Shown here: positions 21,780-33,390 of the stretch, piece by piece
Numbering within the stretch: position 1 is the first letter of the stretch
Layout of the letters: every line of letters starts with the position of its first letter
DNA from: Macrothele yani
Lineage: Eukaryota > Arthropoda > Arachnida > Araneae > Macrothelidae
DNA: 64,000 nt
NCBI GenBank assembly: GCA_039090855.1
Contig: CM076996.1
Location: 52,418,469 to 52,482,468, forward strand
Reading direction: 5' to 3'
Notes under the pieces: model-generated
The model's input: only the letters and a program-made list of their open reading frames with translations
The model's database searches: none
Told to the model about the DNA's origin: nothing
Made by a program: the position numbers and the translations under genes

Positions 21780-23110
21780 TTTAAACTTTCCAACTTTTGA
21801 CATGCATCCTTGAGAACACTGCAAATGTCTAATATAGTGAATCCATGTGCTTGGAATTTCTTTGAAACAGCTGCCAGGATTTCAAAAACATTGAGTCAGT
21901 AGTGTAATGTTCTAACAAATCGAACACTATGAATTTCTCTCAAGTAGCCTTTTGCTTTTGTTGATTTTGTACTATCTTTTTCTGCACCGACATTTTCCAA
22001 ATGCATGTCTGTTATCACCAAACGCTTTTGCAAGGCTACTAGAGTGCCTTGCTGGCTGGATAACCATCACATTTGAGGTACACTACCCATCTGCAAGGAA
22101 ACAACTTCCAAAAAATTACTTATGGTAGTAAGCTGTCTGTATTGCTTTGGGAATCTACTGTAAAACTTGATCATGCTTTGGTGGTCGATTCAAAAACGCT
22201 TAATGTATTTATTTTTTACCACATTCATTACAACAAGCTCCAGACTGTGGGCAATGCATTGGATAGCCACAATGTGTGGGGTGTCTTTCTTCAGTAGCAC
22301 AGCAACATCAGCATAACACCCCATGTTTACGGACACACCATCCAGATTAATCCCAACAAGCTTTAGCAGTCTTGTATCCTCATTTAGATTAACTTCATCT
22401 AGAGTTTGTGTTAGAGCACTAAGGACTCCTGGTGCATCAGTATGCTCTAACTCTACCAAATTCACAAATTTAGTGACAGGATTACCAGATGAAACATATC
22501 AAATATAAACTGTGTCCTCTTCAGTGGTGCTGCAGTCTGCCTGCACCATCTGCCAATACACGTAAAAATCACACTTTTCCCAGTTCTCCAGTGAGTTGAC
22601 CTCTCAGTACTTTGTAATATGATGAACAACCTTTGTCATTAAAATAGTTGGTACCACATACAATTCCATGCTTACTTTAGAGCTTGCACAATTTCCTAAA
22701 TTTAGTAAAAGTGAATTCTTCTTCAGCACAAAATATGCTGGGTTGAAAATGAATGCTTTTTTTCTGTGTGCTGCTCCTCAGAAAATTCAATGAACATTTA
22801 TTTAATAGAGTATCTCTGGGATTCGCACGCATGCAGAAAACACGTTTTTTTTTTTATTATTAATGTGTCCTTAGAGGAGTAATTCATGTGACATCACCTA
22901 CAACTCTAGGCAGTTTGAAGTAGAAGCTTGATCTGTCAGCAATATTAGGAAAATTATGGCACATGTACACCGCATTTCAGTCTGTTCCTCATTGCAGCCA
23001 AACCAGGTGTATTCTGTTTTCCATTCATCCAGAACTAAATGTTTCTGATGTTTTTCATATTCACATTTTCTTTTATTGCTTTCAGATGAAGACTCTACAC
23101 AATTGGTAGC
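21780..23110 (-). pseudogene. hAT transposase relic, ZNF862/KIAA1586-like
   Basis: On the minus strand, 23110-22898 gives HLVLDEWKTEYTWFGCNEEQ with nearby Cys residues, like the N-terminal Cys/His entry domain. 22560-22465 gives ADCSTTEEDTVYI, a TGA, then YVSSGNPVTKF. 22465-22190 gives LVGINLDGVSVNMGCYADVA and VAIQCIAHSLELVVMNVVK. The Asp in ADCSTT and in NLDGVS fit the first two catalytic positions. A later piece (about 21850-21780) reads ILDICSVLKDACQKLESL. The dimerisation domain is not found; the PLE begins where it should continue, so the PLE probably inserted here or a rearrangement removed it. Confidence 0.65.
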
Positions 23111-24624
23111 GCTTTTGTTTTGTGATCCAGTTAAAGAACTGGTATTAGTGTTTCCCGTAAAAATTTTCCGATATAGATTAATATTAGAAAAAGTCAAAAA
23201 TATGTGTGCCGTACCTACTGCACACTGCATGTGTTCAGCAACTTTCAAAAAAAAAAAAATAATAATGTGTTCACTGGACAACACAGGCATGCTGCCAGTC
23301 TGCACGAGGAATCAAGCACCAATGAATGAGAGGTGGAGTGGACCAGAGCTGCTGTTGCTCTGTGCAAAAGGCCCAAGCCTGCAAACTCTGGTTCTGTTTG
23401 GGATGTCACTGTCATTCTCTGTCAGCTGTGACCTTGGTTTTCTTGTCACAGCTATTTTTTACGCTGAGAGATTAAGGGTTATCCACAGCCCGTCGGTGAA
23501 TTATTATTTGACTTTTATTTTTTCTTGCTCCATCATGCATCTTTCAATGTAGATGGGAAAACATCTGCAGTACAGTGAAATGCTGGTTACTTGCTTTCAG
23601 CTACTGGCCAGCCCCATCAGGTCAATGCTGCATCAGAATTTCTCTACATGCATGCCCAGCTGGGCATATAGTAAAAAATAACATGTGCCCGATTGGAGTT
23701 TTTATATGCCCCGGGCATGTCAGGCAATAGATTTTTTAAACCCTGTAAGTACATATGTGACACATGAACAAATAATCTCCAATCATCATCTGGGCCCCTA
23801 ATGAAGCACTAAAATATACTATCATAATTCTTTACCTTTAAAACTTTGATTAAAATTTTGATTTTTTTCATAAATTCAATTTTAAAAAACATCTGTAATG
23901 CACCAATACTAAAATTACTAATTTACATCTGTATACACTTAAAAACCTAAGAAATGCATAGTAACTTTAAGTTATTTACATGCCTTCATTATTAAGAACC
24001 CACTGTAATGGGTTAAGTATTATTTTTCAATACCGTTTATACATATGTACACATGGCATTGCAACCCTACTAAAATAATTAAGAGCAAGAAATTCACTAA
24101 CTATTTAAAACTCTGAATATTCAGAATGAATGATAAAAATATTTTTGCTTCACCCCTGGCTCCGATTCCTGTCAGCTAGACCTCAAGACTGGCTTAGGCC
24201 TTTTATTTCCATCACGAAGAATTCTCAAAACCATCCTCTTTCTTCTGACGCTGAAGGTCTCGGCAACTGTCCATACTGAAAACTACAATGGTAGTGTGTG
24301 GAGCTTTCCCAGTTTTGATTGTAGGGGGTGCAATTCAATAAAACACCAGTAGCACACTTACAACTATTAGAAATTAATAACATACCTGTTTTTTTTTTTT
24401 TTTTTTTTTTGGTGTTCATTCAGTTCTCACAAAAAGGTAGCCCAGGATTGCCAGATCTAATTTTATTCGAACAATAGGTTATTGTTACGAATACTACTGT
24501 TTCACACTTTGTATATGTTTCACACGTTGTATATTTTTCAAATATAATTATAGTAACCACCTTCTGCTTATGGTTGTTGGTCTAATAATAACCATTATGA
24601 GATTAACAGCAAATTCTGAAGAGC
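23111..24624. other. hAT outer region and AT-rich spacer, no gene
   Basis: The likely 5' terminus of the minus-strand hAT is CAGGGTTTAAAAAATCTATT read inward from about 23744. Inside it lies a perfect 16-bp palindrome, ATGCCCAGCTGGGCAT (23652-23667), and a second inverted GCCC/GGGC pair near 23710. From 23750 to 24624 nothing is recognised apart from a T run at 24390-24411. Confidence 0.4.
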
Positions 24625-25113
24625 ATATTGCTTTCTTCTGAAATTCTCTGTTTCACATGTTAGAATTTACGTTTGTGACCCTGGAATGTCGTGTGTGAAG
24701 TTGTGCATGGGGGTCTGCCTAGAAAATGTTTACATAACAATATTAAAAACTAAAACGTTAAATAATTCTCACCTTCGGTTTTTCTTGGACTTCACCAGGG
24801 TGTTGTTCTCCGTTCATGCAGTAAATATTGCCAATTCAATGATATTGACGTAAACTGGACGAATCTATATCCTATATTTGTGCAGTTTACGTTCAATGTC
24901 ATCGAACTGGCAATATTTACTGCATGAACAGCAAACACCCTGGCGAAGTCCAAGAAAAACCAAAGGTGAGAATTATTTAATGTTTTAGTTTTTAATATTG
25001 TTACATAAACGTTTTCTAGGGAGACCCCCATGCACAACTTCTCACAGGACATTCCAGGGTCACAAACGTAAATTCTAACATGTGAAACAGAGAATTTCAG
25101 AAGAAAGCAATAT
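24625..25113. mobile_element. Foldback palindrome (long inverted repeat, MITE-like)
   Basis: 24625-24857 and 24883-25113 are inverted copies about 232 bp long with a 25-base spacer. Divergence between arms is low but clear, with scattered substitutions. No reading frame spans it. The outer ends read ATATTGCTTTCTTCTGAAAT. No target duplication was established. It could be a foldback transposon or a recent inverted duplication. Confidence 0.8.
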
Positions 25114-25276
25114 CAGGGCTGCCACACCTGCGCCAGCCTGCACCAAAATTTTGTTCTTGCGCCGTTCTGCTAAAAAATCGAGATTTTGACAAAATCTGCG
25201 CCAAAAGTTAAAATTTACCGGTCATCGATATTTTAGCGTAATCTTACGACATTCGAAATCGCTTCAGTGGCTAATT

Positions 25277-26919
25277 CGTACATGAGATTTTTCCCCGGAT
25301 TTGCAGAGTTCCCTCTCCTTTTTTTTTATTGTTTTCGAGATTGATGCAAAAGTGAGACATTTTTCGGTGTATTGGTTGGGGGGGGGGGTACCGTCTGGGG
25401 ACGTTGTTTTGTCTTTTTAAACGGTCGGAAATGGAAGTTAAACGGAGTGCAGATTTTTCCCGTAAACATTTTTTTTTTTTTCTCTTGCAATGTTGCTTCT
25501 GTTCAGTATTGTTGTTAAATATAATTTCAGCTTGAAATTGAAGGCAACGATTTCTGAACACAGAACTTAGGCCGCCCGAAAACTTCCCCGTAATCTTCGG
25601 TCACTAAATTCTTACGCTGATTTGAAGAATTCCATTTTTTTTTTAATTATTTAGACCATTCACGAGTTCGATGCACAACTGAACTGAAATTTTGGGTGAT
25701 GGTGATGGTGGTAGGGGGGTTGTTTTCTTCGTTGGAGGACAGAATTTAATCCTTCAAAAACAGAAGGTAGACGGAGGTAAGATTTCTCTCTTAATCGTAA
25801 TTTTTTTTCTCGCGATGTTTCCTCCACCCAGTATTGTTAGATATCTTTTTATTCCATAAATATTTGTATTTCAGCTTGAAAATGTTGGATACATTTTCGA
25901 AAACGGCAGTCGGACATAACAAGGATTTCTCCGTAATTGTATCCCCCCCCCCATGATGTTCCTACTCCTATGTAGTTGTTAAATGTCATCACCCTCATAA
26001 ATAAATGTGTGTGCATTTTAGCTTGATAAGGGTGGGGGAAATTTTCAAAAATTGAAGTGACGAAGTTTGGAAATTTGTAAGAATTGATGCATGGTGTTTA
26101 AAAAAAAAGTATTAATTCTCTGAAACTTACACCATTTATCTAAAATAGTGAAAGCTCTGATGATATCAGAATTTATGGTTCTCAGGCTGAAAGTTCGTTA
26201 AGCATGATGGATAAAATTGACATCTGAGGGAATAACAAAAAAACGAAAAAAGAAAGAAAAGTAACAAAGAAAAATGGTAAGCGAAAACTATCAGCAGAAA
26301 AAAAAATAAACATTTGATGCTGTGCAGTGGCAGAGTCAACAAAAGATAAATATGGCCGTGGAACTTGCTGAGAAGAAAGTAGGGTTTGCTCGCAAGGGGA
26401 AACCAGAGCTAATTTTCTAGCAAGTGCAAAACAAGAAAAAAAACAGGAAAAAAAAACTGTTTGAAGCTATGTCTTTTAAAAAAACCCTATTTTGTTTGGA
26501 ATTCAGTAATTTTATAATTGCCGCCCGGTGGCGCAGTGGTCTAAGCGATGGCTTCTGATCATTCGTCCGAAAGGGGTCTGGGTTCGAATCCCGGTGAGGC
26601 ATGGATGTTGTGTTTGTCTTACGGCACTGGCTCTCTCCCTTCCCTGGAACCAGTGACCCTAAATTAGGGACGGGCGACTGCTTATAGCCCATTGAGTTGC
26701 TCACAGTGGTCGTTAAACCTCCAATCAAAAAAAAAAAAAATTATTATTGTGAATACAGTGATGTGATCTAATTAAATATTTTCATAAATAAATTACGGTG
26801 AACGATTCAGTTTTGTTCATGCTGTGTAATATTCACACTTTCTCACTGCACAGTCTGATTTTTTTTCACCAAATTAAAAAGTACAGCTTTGTTTTTTTTC
26901 TTTGTCAGTCTCATGTATG
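25277..26919 (+). mobile_element. Deleted hAT-family element, copy 2 of three, with SINE insertion
   Basis: The left end CGTACATGAGATTTTTCC (25277) and right end TCTCATGTATG (to 26919) mirror the ends of the element at 814-2686. The flanks CTAATT and TTAATT are a 6-bp target duplication with one change. The interior matches 9540-10820 in order, including three modules with atgtt...agtattgtt at about 25490, 25815 and 25965 and a decayed dimerisation segment at 26140-26240. A SINE interrupts it at 26520-26740; the corresponding site in copy 1 (about 10690) is uninterrupted. Confidence 0.65.
26520..26740 (+). repeat. tRNA-derived SINE, copy 3
   Basis: It starts GCCGCCCGGTGGCGCAGTGG, with an intact A box and B box (GGTTCGAATCC), the family body and a 14-base A tail. 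The flanks TATAATTG and TATTATTG are a probable target duplication with one change. The uninterrupted counterpart at about 10690 confirms insertion. Confidence 0.93.
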
Positions 26920-28080
26920 TTAATTAAAATCGCTCATGAGTGCTATGGATAAATGAAAGGATTGTTTATATCGCATAACTTGTAATCAATTATCAGGAAT
27001 ACCGATCTTTTGGTTCTTACTTAAAGTCTGAATTTTGCCCCATACATTCAGCGAGCAGAATTTTTAGGAGGTTTTCTTTTCTCATTTTGACCTACCTTGG
27101 AAAACATCTTCACCCTCACTTTTCTTTTTCCAGATGGAAGGTGCGTTGAACCACTTACTAACTCGCAATCGTCTGCTTAATGTCCATGTCCGTACATACA
27201 GGATCCCACGTATGCAAGAGCAGTGGCTCTTTCAGACAGCAACAACAAAAAAGTCATAAACTGATTCTTCTACTACTGAAGAAGGAGGGGGGAGGGCAAT
27301 CCTGCGCCAAAATGTCACTGCGCAAGCTTTAAGCGATGGAAGCAGCTTTTATCTAACCAACTTTACTAAATCTCACTGTTATCTTATAGTTTTGGTTCCA
27401 GTTGTAATTGTTCACAGCAATAATGAAAGTTTGACAATGATAATTACTGGATGAAAAACGTTGTATGAAGAGTATCCATGGCGCAACTGCTGAAATGTGA
27501 TTTTACAATTTGATTATTAAATGTTACATTAGTTTCCTTTTCATATCAAAGGTACGCTTTCCTTCAGAAAACCTTAGGAGTCTGTGATGCACACGCAAAT
27601 CACGTACATGAGGCTTGCTGGTTGGTTGGTTTCAGAAATAATGTATATTCATCTGAATGCCATGAATCTCAAAAAATATGCTGCTAAAAACCAACCAAAC
27701 AACAAATTGTAATTACATATTATTTATTCTTCCTAAGTGTATATTCACAAGTGTTCAGTAACAATAGCAACAGTTCTTGGACACGGAAGCATCCTATTTG
27801 TGTTACAGCAAAGCAAATGCATTCAGAAGAAAATCTCTGATATTAATGTGTTACGTGTAAAATATTGCAGGTCATGTAGTTTTCAATAAATCGTGGGTAG
27901 TATAATTGTTTTCCCATATATCTCAGTGTAGGAATGACAGAAATGCTAATTAACATTCGTAAGAGAAGCTGTAAAATGTTAACAAACCTGAAATATAACA
28001 TTTTTTCATAGTTCATAAAATAATAGTAATTCAGTATATAAACATAACTTAAAGCACAGCATGGACTTTAAAAACAATTA
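26920..28080. other. No gene recognised
   Basis: The stretch is AT-rich with short frames only. A word cctgcgccaaaatg near 27301 echoes ctgcgccagcctgcacc near 25130, which may be ends of one more old element around the copy-2 hAT, but the boundaries are not clear. Confidence 0.35.
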
Positions 28081-28094
28081 AAAATGCTATCATT

Positions 28095-28215
28095 AACTGC
28101 TCCAAAACCTGAGTTCTGCTCCAAAATGCAAATTTTCTTGCTCCAAAGCCCAACGTGTTTCTGCTCCAAATTGCATGTTTTCCCGCTCCAAGAATTGCTC
28201 CGAAACATGGTAGAG
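28095..28215 (+). repeat. Short cryptic tandem repeat, about 24-bp unit
   Basis: The word gctccaaaa(t)gc recurs five to six times between 28095 and 28205, spaced by roughly 20-28 bases. It is imperfect. Confidence 0.55.
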
Positions 28216-28999
28216 GCACTACTAACACCCCTACAATATGCTCTTCAGAATTTGCTATTAACTTTTTACCACGTAGTTCTGCAATGGACTTAACAGTTTA
28301 CGCAATATCTAACATAATGAGATTATTGGCCAGATCTAATTAAACCTTGTGCATTGTAAGTGTGCAGTTGGTGTTTTATAGAACACCCTGTAAACTGTGT
28401 TATCGTCTGAAGGAGAAGCACCAACTTGAACAATCAACATAGTACACAGCTGTTATATTTTATTTTATGATTTTTTCTGTATCACAGCTGTTACTTTATA
28501 TTTTATTTTATGATTCCTTCTGTATTTTATTGTACTTTTAGTTTACTGTCTGTACACATTTGACATTAGTTTTGAAATACATATTTGTGTCTCTTATGTG
28601 GAAGGTTTCCTGTGATCACGTGGAAGCATCATCGTACTAAAGCATTACTATTACGTGCTAGCAGTTTCCATGGCAAAGGTGTGATCGGTATGTTGAAAGG
28701 ACATCAGACTTCAGCAAGTGAGTCCACCCATTCTTGTTTAACCAACATTGTGGTTTCGTATTTTTTTCTATGTTATTCTTAAATCATTATATATCCAGTG
28801 CTTCTTTTGCAAAGCAGGAAGGTGCCAGTGATCAAGGGCAAAAGAAAAGCATTAGTACTCATTTGTTGCTGGAAGGAAAAGTTGAAAGTAGTGTGGACCA
28901 CCACCACTTATTTCATCAGGCAAGAGATTCTTCTGCTGGTTCGTGGACCCCCCATCATCATGTGGGTCATTCTCAAGACTGCAAAGCGGGGGGCACATC
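28216..28999. other. No gene recognised
   Basis: Overlapping frames of 60-95 codons occur, but none has a recognisable domain or supporting structure. Two copies of a tttattttatgattttttctgta-like word lie near 28460 and 28500. Confidence 0.4.
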
Positions 29000-29640
29000 T
29001 TTGGGGGATTTGTGGTGATGGGGGTCATTTCTCATTTTTCACAGCTTTTGAAAACGGAACTTGAAATGAAGATTTCTCCTGTAATTTTAATTCTTTCACC
29101 CATAATATTACCACTATCCTGCATTGTTAAATGGTATTTCCCCCCATAAATGTTTGCATTTTAGCTTGATAAGGGAGGGAAATTTTTCTGGAAACAGAAG
29201 TGAAGATGTTGGAAATGTTTTAAAATTGATGCATGGTGTTCAAAAGTATTCATCCCTTCAAAGTTATACAATTTATCTAAAATTGTGAAAGATTTGATAT
29301 CATGCATTCATGGTCCTCAGCCTGGAAGTTCTTTCTGCATGATGAATGAAATTATAGTCATAAAGTTAGGAAAAATGAACATCAAAACCTGTTTGGCTGT
29401 ACAAACTTAAAGCACAGGGTAAGTCTGCAGTTCAGTTCTTCAGTAAAATAGATTATTTGGGAGAAGCAGTTGATTCTTCAATTTTCCAAAATCTGAGGGT
29501 ATAAAAGAAAAGTAACAATAAAGGAATGGGAATGGAAAGATATCAGCAGAAATAAATATTGGCAATTGATGTTGTGCAGCTGCACTGTTAGTAAAAGACA
29601 AATTTGGCTGTTGAACTTGCTGAGAATAGGGTGTCTACTG
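29000..29640 (+). mobile_element. Deleted hAT-family element, copy 3 of three
   Basis: It matches the second half of the elements at 9540 and 25277. In order: one module with ctgcattgttaaatgg and agcttgataagggaggg, then gatgcatggtgttcaaaag, then a frame at 29287-29400 with DLISCIHGPQPGSSFCMM corresponding to the dimerisation motif. Both ends are unclear. A different element may begin at agggtgtctactggtcatg near 29636. Confidence 0.5.
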
Positions 29641-30148
29641 GTCATGAGAATTATGGAATAGTCACGAATTCTGAAAAGGTCATGAAAGTCACAAAACAAG
29701 TTGCAAATTTTGCTTTGATGCTTTGAGGTCTTTTTTTTTTTTTTTTTTAAGTAATTGATCATTTTCTGGTGACAATCCAAGTAATTTTCCATGCACCAAC
29801 AACATAAGATGTAAATGTGGCATCAATCTAATGATCCATGTGTCAAAAAAAGGGCTCTTTTGCCCTCCTCCACAATGAAAACTATTAAAGCAGAAAACAT
29901 TTTAGCATAAAAAATATGTGCAAAATGCTGTTTACAAAATTTTAAAATCAATTCAGCAATTTATATTATACTGCTTATGAAGTCTTGACATTTTTCTTAT
30001 TTAAATGTTAAAGAAACGTGTATGATGAAATCTTGTAGCACAGGGATGAATATTTCAACTTACTTTTAGGTGCAGTCGAAGTATGATGAGTCAGATTTTT
30101 GTTACTAGAAGATGGGCAGGAGATACTTCTCCATAGAAAAAGAGGGCA

Positions 30149-30150
<2 letters not shown>
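29641..30150. other. No gene recognised
   Basis: The stretch is AT-rich, with a T run at 29731-29748 and no conserved frame. Confidence 0.4.

Positions 30151-30151
<1 letters not shown>

Positions 30152-30189
<38 letters not shown>
30152..30189 (+). repeat. (GT)19 microsatellite
   Basis: Thirty-eight bases of uninterrupted GT. It sits next to the inverted satellite monomer at 30195. Confidence 0.97.
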
Positions 30190-30192
<3 letters not shown>

Positions 30193-30194
30193 CT

Positions 30195-30300
30195 TGTTTA
30201 CCCTCCCTTCCGAGTAACAACATTCGTTTAAACACCAACACTTCGAGTAACCGGAAGCCTTGTGAATAACTTGAAGCGGTTACCCGCAAGGTTAAATCTT
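30195..30300 (-). repeat. Single inverted monomer of the 62.8-kb satellite
   Basis: The minus strand reads GTGTTGGTGTTTAAACGAAT followed by GTTACTCGGAAGGG, almost the same as the array at 62761-63415 (GTGTTGGTGTTTAAACGAAT, gagttacttggaaggg). Only part of the 256-bp unit is present. Confidence 0.75.
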
Positions 30301-30981
30301 TGTTTCCTCTCTAGGTAGCATTCTGGCTGGTTTTAGCACATTTTCAGCGGTTACTCGCAAGGATGGTGTAAATTACTCGCAGCGTACACACAGTGTGTAA
30401 CCGAAATCTGTGCAACTTAACCCTCTGCTGCATGGTGCCCTCTAATGGTGTGTTAATCGTGGCGTGTGAAACGATGCTTATCAGCGTGTTCCCAACCTTG
30501 CAGCAATAAAACCGGTTTAACAACTGGGCATTGAAAGGAAGCCCTCCTAGTTCGGATGCTTACTGCCCAGGGCTGCTTTCTGCGAATTCGTCCTTTGTCC
30601 GTGTGCACTGGGAGAAAGTTGTTAATTGCTCAATTACTTCCAGGGCTGTAGAAAGAATAAGGAAGGGGCTGGCCCACGAGGCAGTCAAAAGCAAGGTTCT
30701 TTAACACACAAGATTGTGTCCATAAGACCCCTGTAAAGCTTCCCCTTCGCACAGAATACTAGGGCTGGGTCATTCCTTTGAAGAAACTTTGCTGCCACAG
30801 ATCCCCTCAGTGGTGACAGATGACTGTTTCTGACGTCACTGTGTTGGAACTCCGTTTGGAACCGTGAAGCTGATGCGAACGCTACATTCTTTCCTTTGCT
30901 TTTTCATGAATAAGTATTTAGCTCTTAGAACTTGCATTTTGAGAAATCGTTCAGTTAGTTTACGATGAAATACTGATAACA
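30301..30981. other. Upstream region of THAP relic 1
   Basis: It contains a perfect CRE-type palindrome TGACGTCA at 30831-30838, 144 bases before the candidate ATG. No reading frame is supported. The base composition is less AT-rich than in the neighbours. Confidence 0.35.
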
Positions 30982-31340
30982 ATGTCCAGTTGTGTTGTGG
31001 CTACTTGTAAGAACCATTACGAAAAACTGAACGCCAGTATATTGTGTACCATGCATTTCCTTTGAAAAATCTAGATTTGATGAAGGAACGGCTGAAAAAG
31101 TGCTATAGGTCAGACTCTATGAATGTAGCGAATGCTAGAATTTGCAGTGAACATTTGCATTCTTCTGATTACGAAGATGATTTAAAAAATCGCCTACTTC
31201 GACTCCCGGAGAAAAAAATACTGAAACAAAACGCGGTGCCTGTTCTGAATCTGCCCAACTGTCAACAAAATTGTGTTACCTTTCTGGTTCTTTTAAAATG
31301 TTGCGCATTAAAAGTTCATAATTTGAATGTAGTACATTAG
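30982..31340 (+). pseudogene. THAP-domain protein fragment 1, frameshifted
   Basis: The first frame starts MSSCVVATCKNHYEK, giving the Cys-x4-Cys of a THAP zinc finger. A one-base shift near 31025 leads to the frame ERQYIVYHAFPLKNLDLMKE, then NARICSEHLHSSDYEDD with the Cys-x2-His pair, and NAVPVLNLP, which fits the closing AVPxxF box. The usual Trp before the second Cys pair is replaced (MKERLKKC). THAP domains bind DNA in host transcription factors and in P-element/Kolobok-type transposases; nothing downstream distinguishes these. Without the shift it would be a full THAP domain of about 95 residues. Confidence 0.7.
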
Positions 31341-32074
31341 TAGCTTTACGTGAAAAAAAAAATACTGATTTTGAGAGATGTCAAAGACTCACTACAAAAA
31401 CACCGCAAATAAAGTTTAAGGAAAAACGAAAAGAAAGGCTTACGAAAAAATTTGCGATTTTATTATTGCTGTTCAAAATTTAAGAACTTAAACAGAGAAG
31501 GAAACATGAAAAACAAAAAATACTTTTTTCATTTCAGGTGATCTATTTGCGCAATGTCGCAGATCAAATATATTTTAATGCACACATCTGTTGGATGGTG
31601 CAAGATGTTGACAAAAAAACTTATGACCTGAAAATTTAAACGCATTTTGTGTGTATAACAAAAATTTTCATTTGTCTTTAACAGATACCCCAGTCTTTTC
31701 TCTTGATTTTTATTTAAGTCTGTTAAATACCTAGAATGAATCATTTATTATATTTCTTTGCAAGAGCCACTGAAATGCACGTTAACTTTCATTCCCTCAC
31801 TGCATCCATCCAACATACTGACGTCACACGCTAGCGTTCGTAGGGATCCGCGTGTCCGAAGCCTATAACGCCTTCCCGGGAGGATGGAAGAGGTGGTCTG
31901 ATGACATCAGCTGTCTTACAACTAGCTAGTTTAGTGCACCGAAGGTCAAAGCAGTTGTAAATGTTCTTTGGCTCTTGTTCAAAGAGCTGTTTTTTTCTGC
32001 TTCTAGAATAATTTTAGTGAATATATAGTAAGTGGAATTGCTAAGTTTGTTTGCAAATAGTTTATTCTTTCGAG
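31341..32074. other. Spacer between THAP relics, with second CRE-like site
   Basis: Lysine-rich remnants (FKEKRKERLTKK near 31420) may belong to THAP relic 1. TGACGTCA recurs at 31819-31826, 249 bases before the second THAP ATG. No other feature was recognised. Confidence 0.35.
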
Positions 32075-32230
32075 ATGCCTTCAAGTTCCTGCACTGTTGC
32101 AGACTGCAAGAATAATTATAGAAATACCAAAGGATCTCCAGTTACATACCACAGATTTCTGAAAGTGACTGAGCTCTGCAGGTTATGGAAATTACGCTGT
32201 AAACGAAGTGATACTTTCATGGGCGTATAG
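32075..32230 (+). pseudogene. THAP-domain protein fragment 2, N-terminal half
   Basis: The frame reads MPSSSCTVADCKNNYRNTKG, then TYHRFLKV and LCRLWKLRCKRSDTF before a stop. It shows Cys-x4-Cys, the YHRF segment and the conserved Trp, but ends before the Cys-x2-His pair. The missing half is recognisable at 33246-33390, one kilobase on, so the gene was either split by an insertion or had an intron here. No GT donor fits the break cleanly. Confidence 0.7.
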
Positions 32231-33245
32231 ATGGGGATAGGAGGCGGGGGTCACGGCTTCAGCAAAAACATTTTAAAAGATAGACTTTTTTGCGGAAACT
32301 TCACATGAATAAAGAAACAGTCAGGAATTTTTTTGCTGCAGCTTTAAAAGAAGTATTAAAAAGAAAAGTAGTTTTTGGGTTGTTTTTTCCGAGATTTAAA
32401 TTTATAAAAACTGGATGATGGAAAAGCAGTTACTTCAGAGGACCTGGGGCCCCTTTTCATATCCATTGCAAAGTTTCCAATGAATGTATATAACAAGAGA
32501 ATGTGAAAGAAATATGAGTTCATTGAATGAAAACGATTTATTAATGACGATAAGGTGTTATGAATTACAGTTTTTTGCACGCCTGCTTCAGAATATAATG
32601 AACTGAAAGTTGTTCTTTTTGCTATATGCAAAGAACTGTGTCGTTTTGTTTTTATAACAGAGTCAAGAATTATTATTTTTTACTAAGTGCAAACCATTGT
32701 GACATTATGTTGTGTTTTTTTATATTCAAAAGTAAATAATTTACGTAGTTTTTTCTTCTTTTTTTTTTTTTTTTTTTTGTGCCATAATTCTCAATTGTTG
32801 CTTATTTATTTGCTTACTTATGTTCTGTATTTTCGTATAAAACGAAAAATTTCATTAGGCACTCTCACAGAAGTTTTCTAGGTCTGATTGCGAGGGGTTT
32901 CAAAGAGGCCGGCCTTATATATAGTTGTCCAAAAGAATAAAATTTGCGTGACATGTTCAACTTTTGCGTAACTGTTTTGTAGTATTTTCTACTGGTATAA
33001 AACTAGGGCAATTATTTCAATTACAACGTGCAGATTTGTGTTACACGCTAGTAAAGCGCAATAATTTTGGTCTTACGAAAAATACCTGTAGGTTCCAAAG
33101 AATCTTAATTATTAAAATGCCTATAGCCTAATTAATAACAAGGAATTAAACAAAATAACTAATTGAGTGCTATTTTGCAAAATGTTATAGGAAAAATGTT
33201 TGCTGGGGGGGGGGGGGGGGCTCCAAGATTTTCCGGTACACAACT
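32231..33245. other. Sequence separating the two halves of THAP relic 2
   Basis: It is about one kilobase, AT-rich, with a T run at 32758-32778 and a G run at 33206-33220. No coding frame or transposon terminus was recognised. It may be an intron or an old insertion. Confidence 0.35.
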
Positions 33246-33390
33246 GTCCAAAATGCTACTTTTTGCTCCAAACATTTTGCTGAAGGCGACTATAAAAGGG
33301 ATATGTAAAAGTGAACTATTGGGGTTGCTGCAGAAAAAGCATTGAGCGGATGTTCTTCCCAGTCCACGGCGAACATGAAATAAAAAAAAA
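33246..33390 (+). pseudogene. THAP-domain protein fragment 2, C-terminal half
   Basis: The frame gives VQNATFCSKHFAEGDYKRD, containing the Cys-x2-His-Phe pair expected to follow the fragment at 32075-32230. After a shift it continues KSELLGLLQKKH and then ADVLPSPRR, fitting the end of a THAP domain. Further charged residues to about 33560 (LMEKENKIRKFKLL) may be a coiled-coil remnant. Confidence 0.55.
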
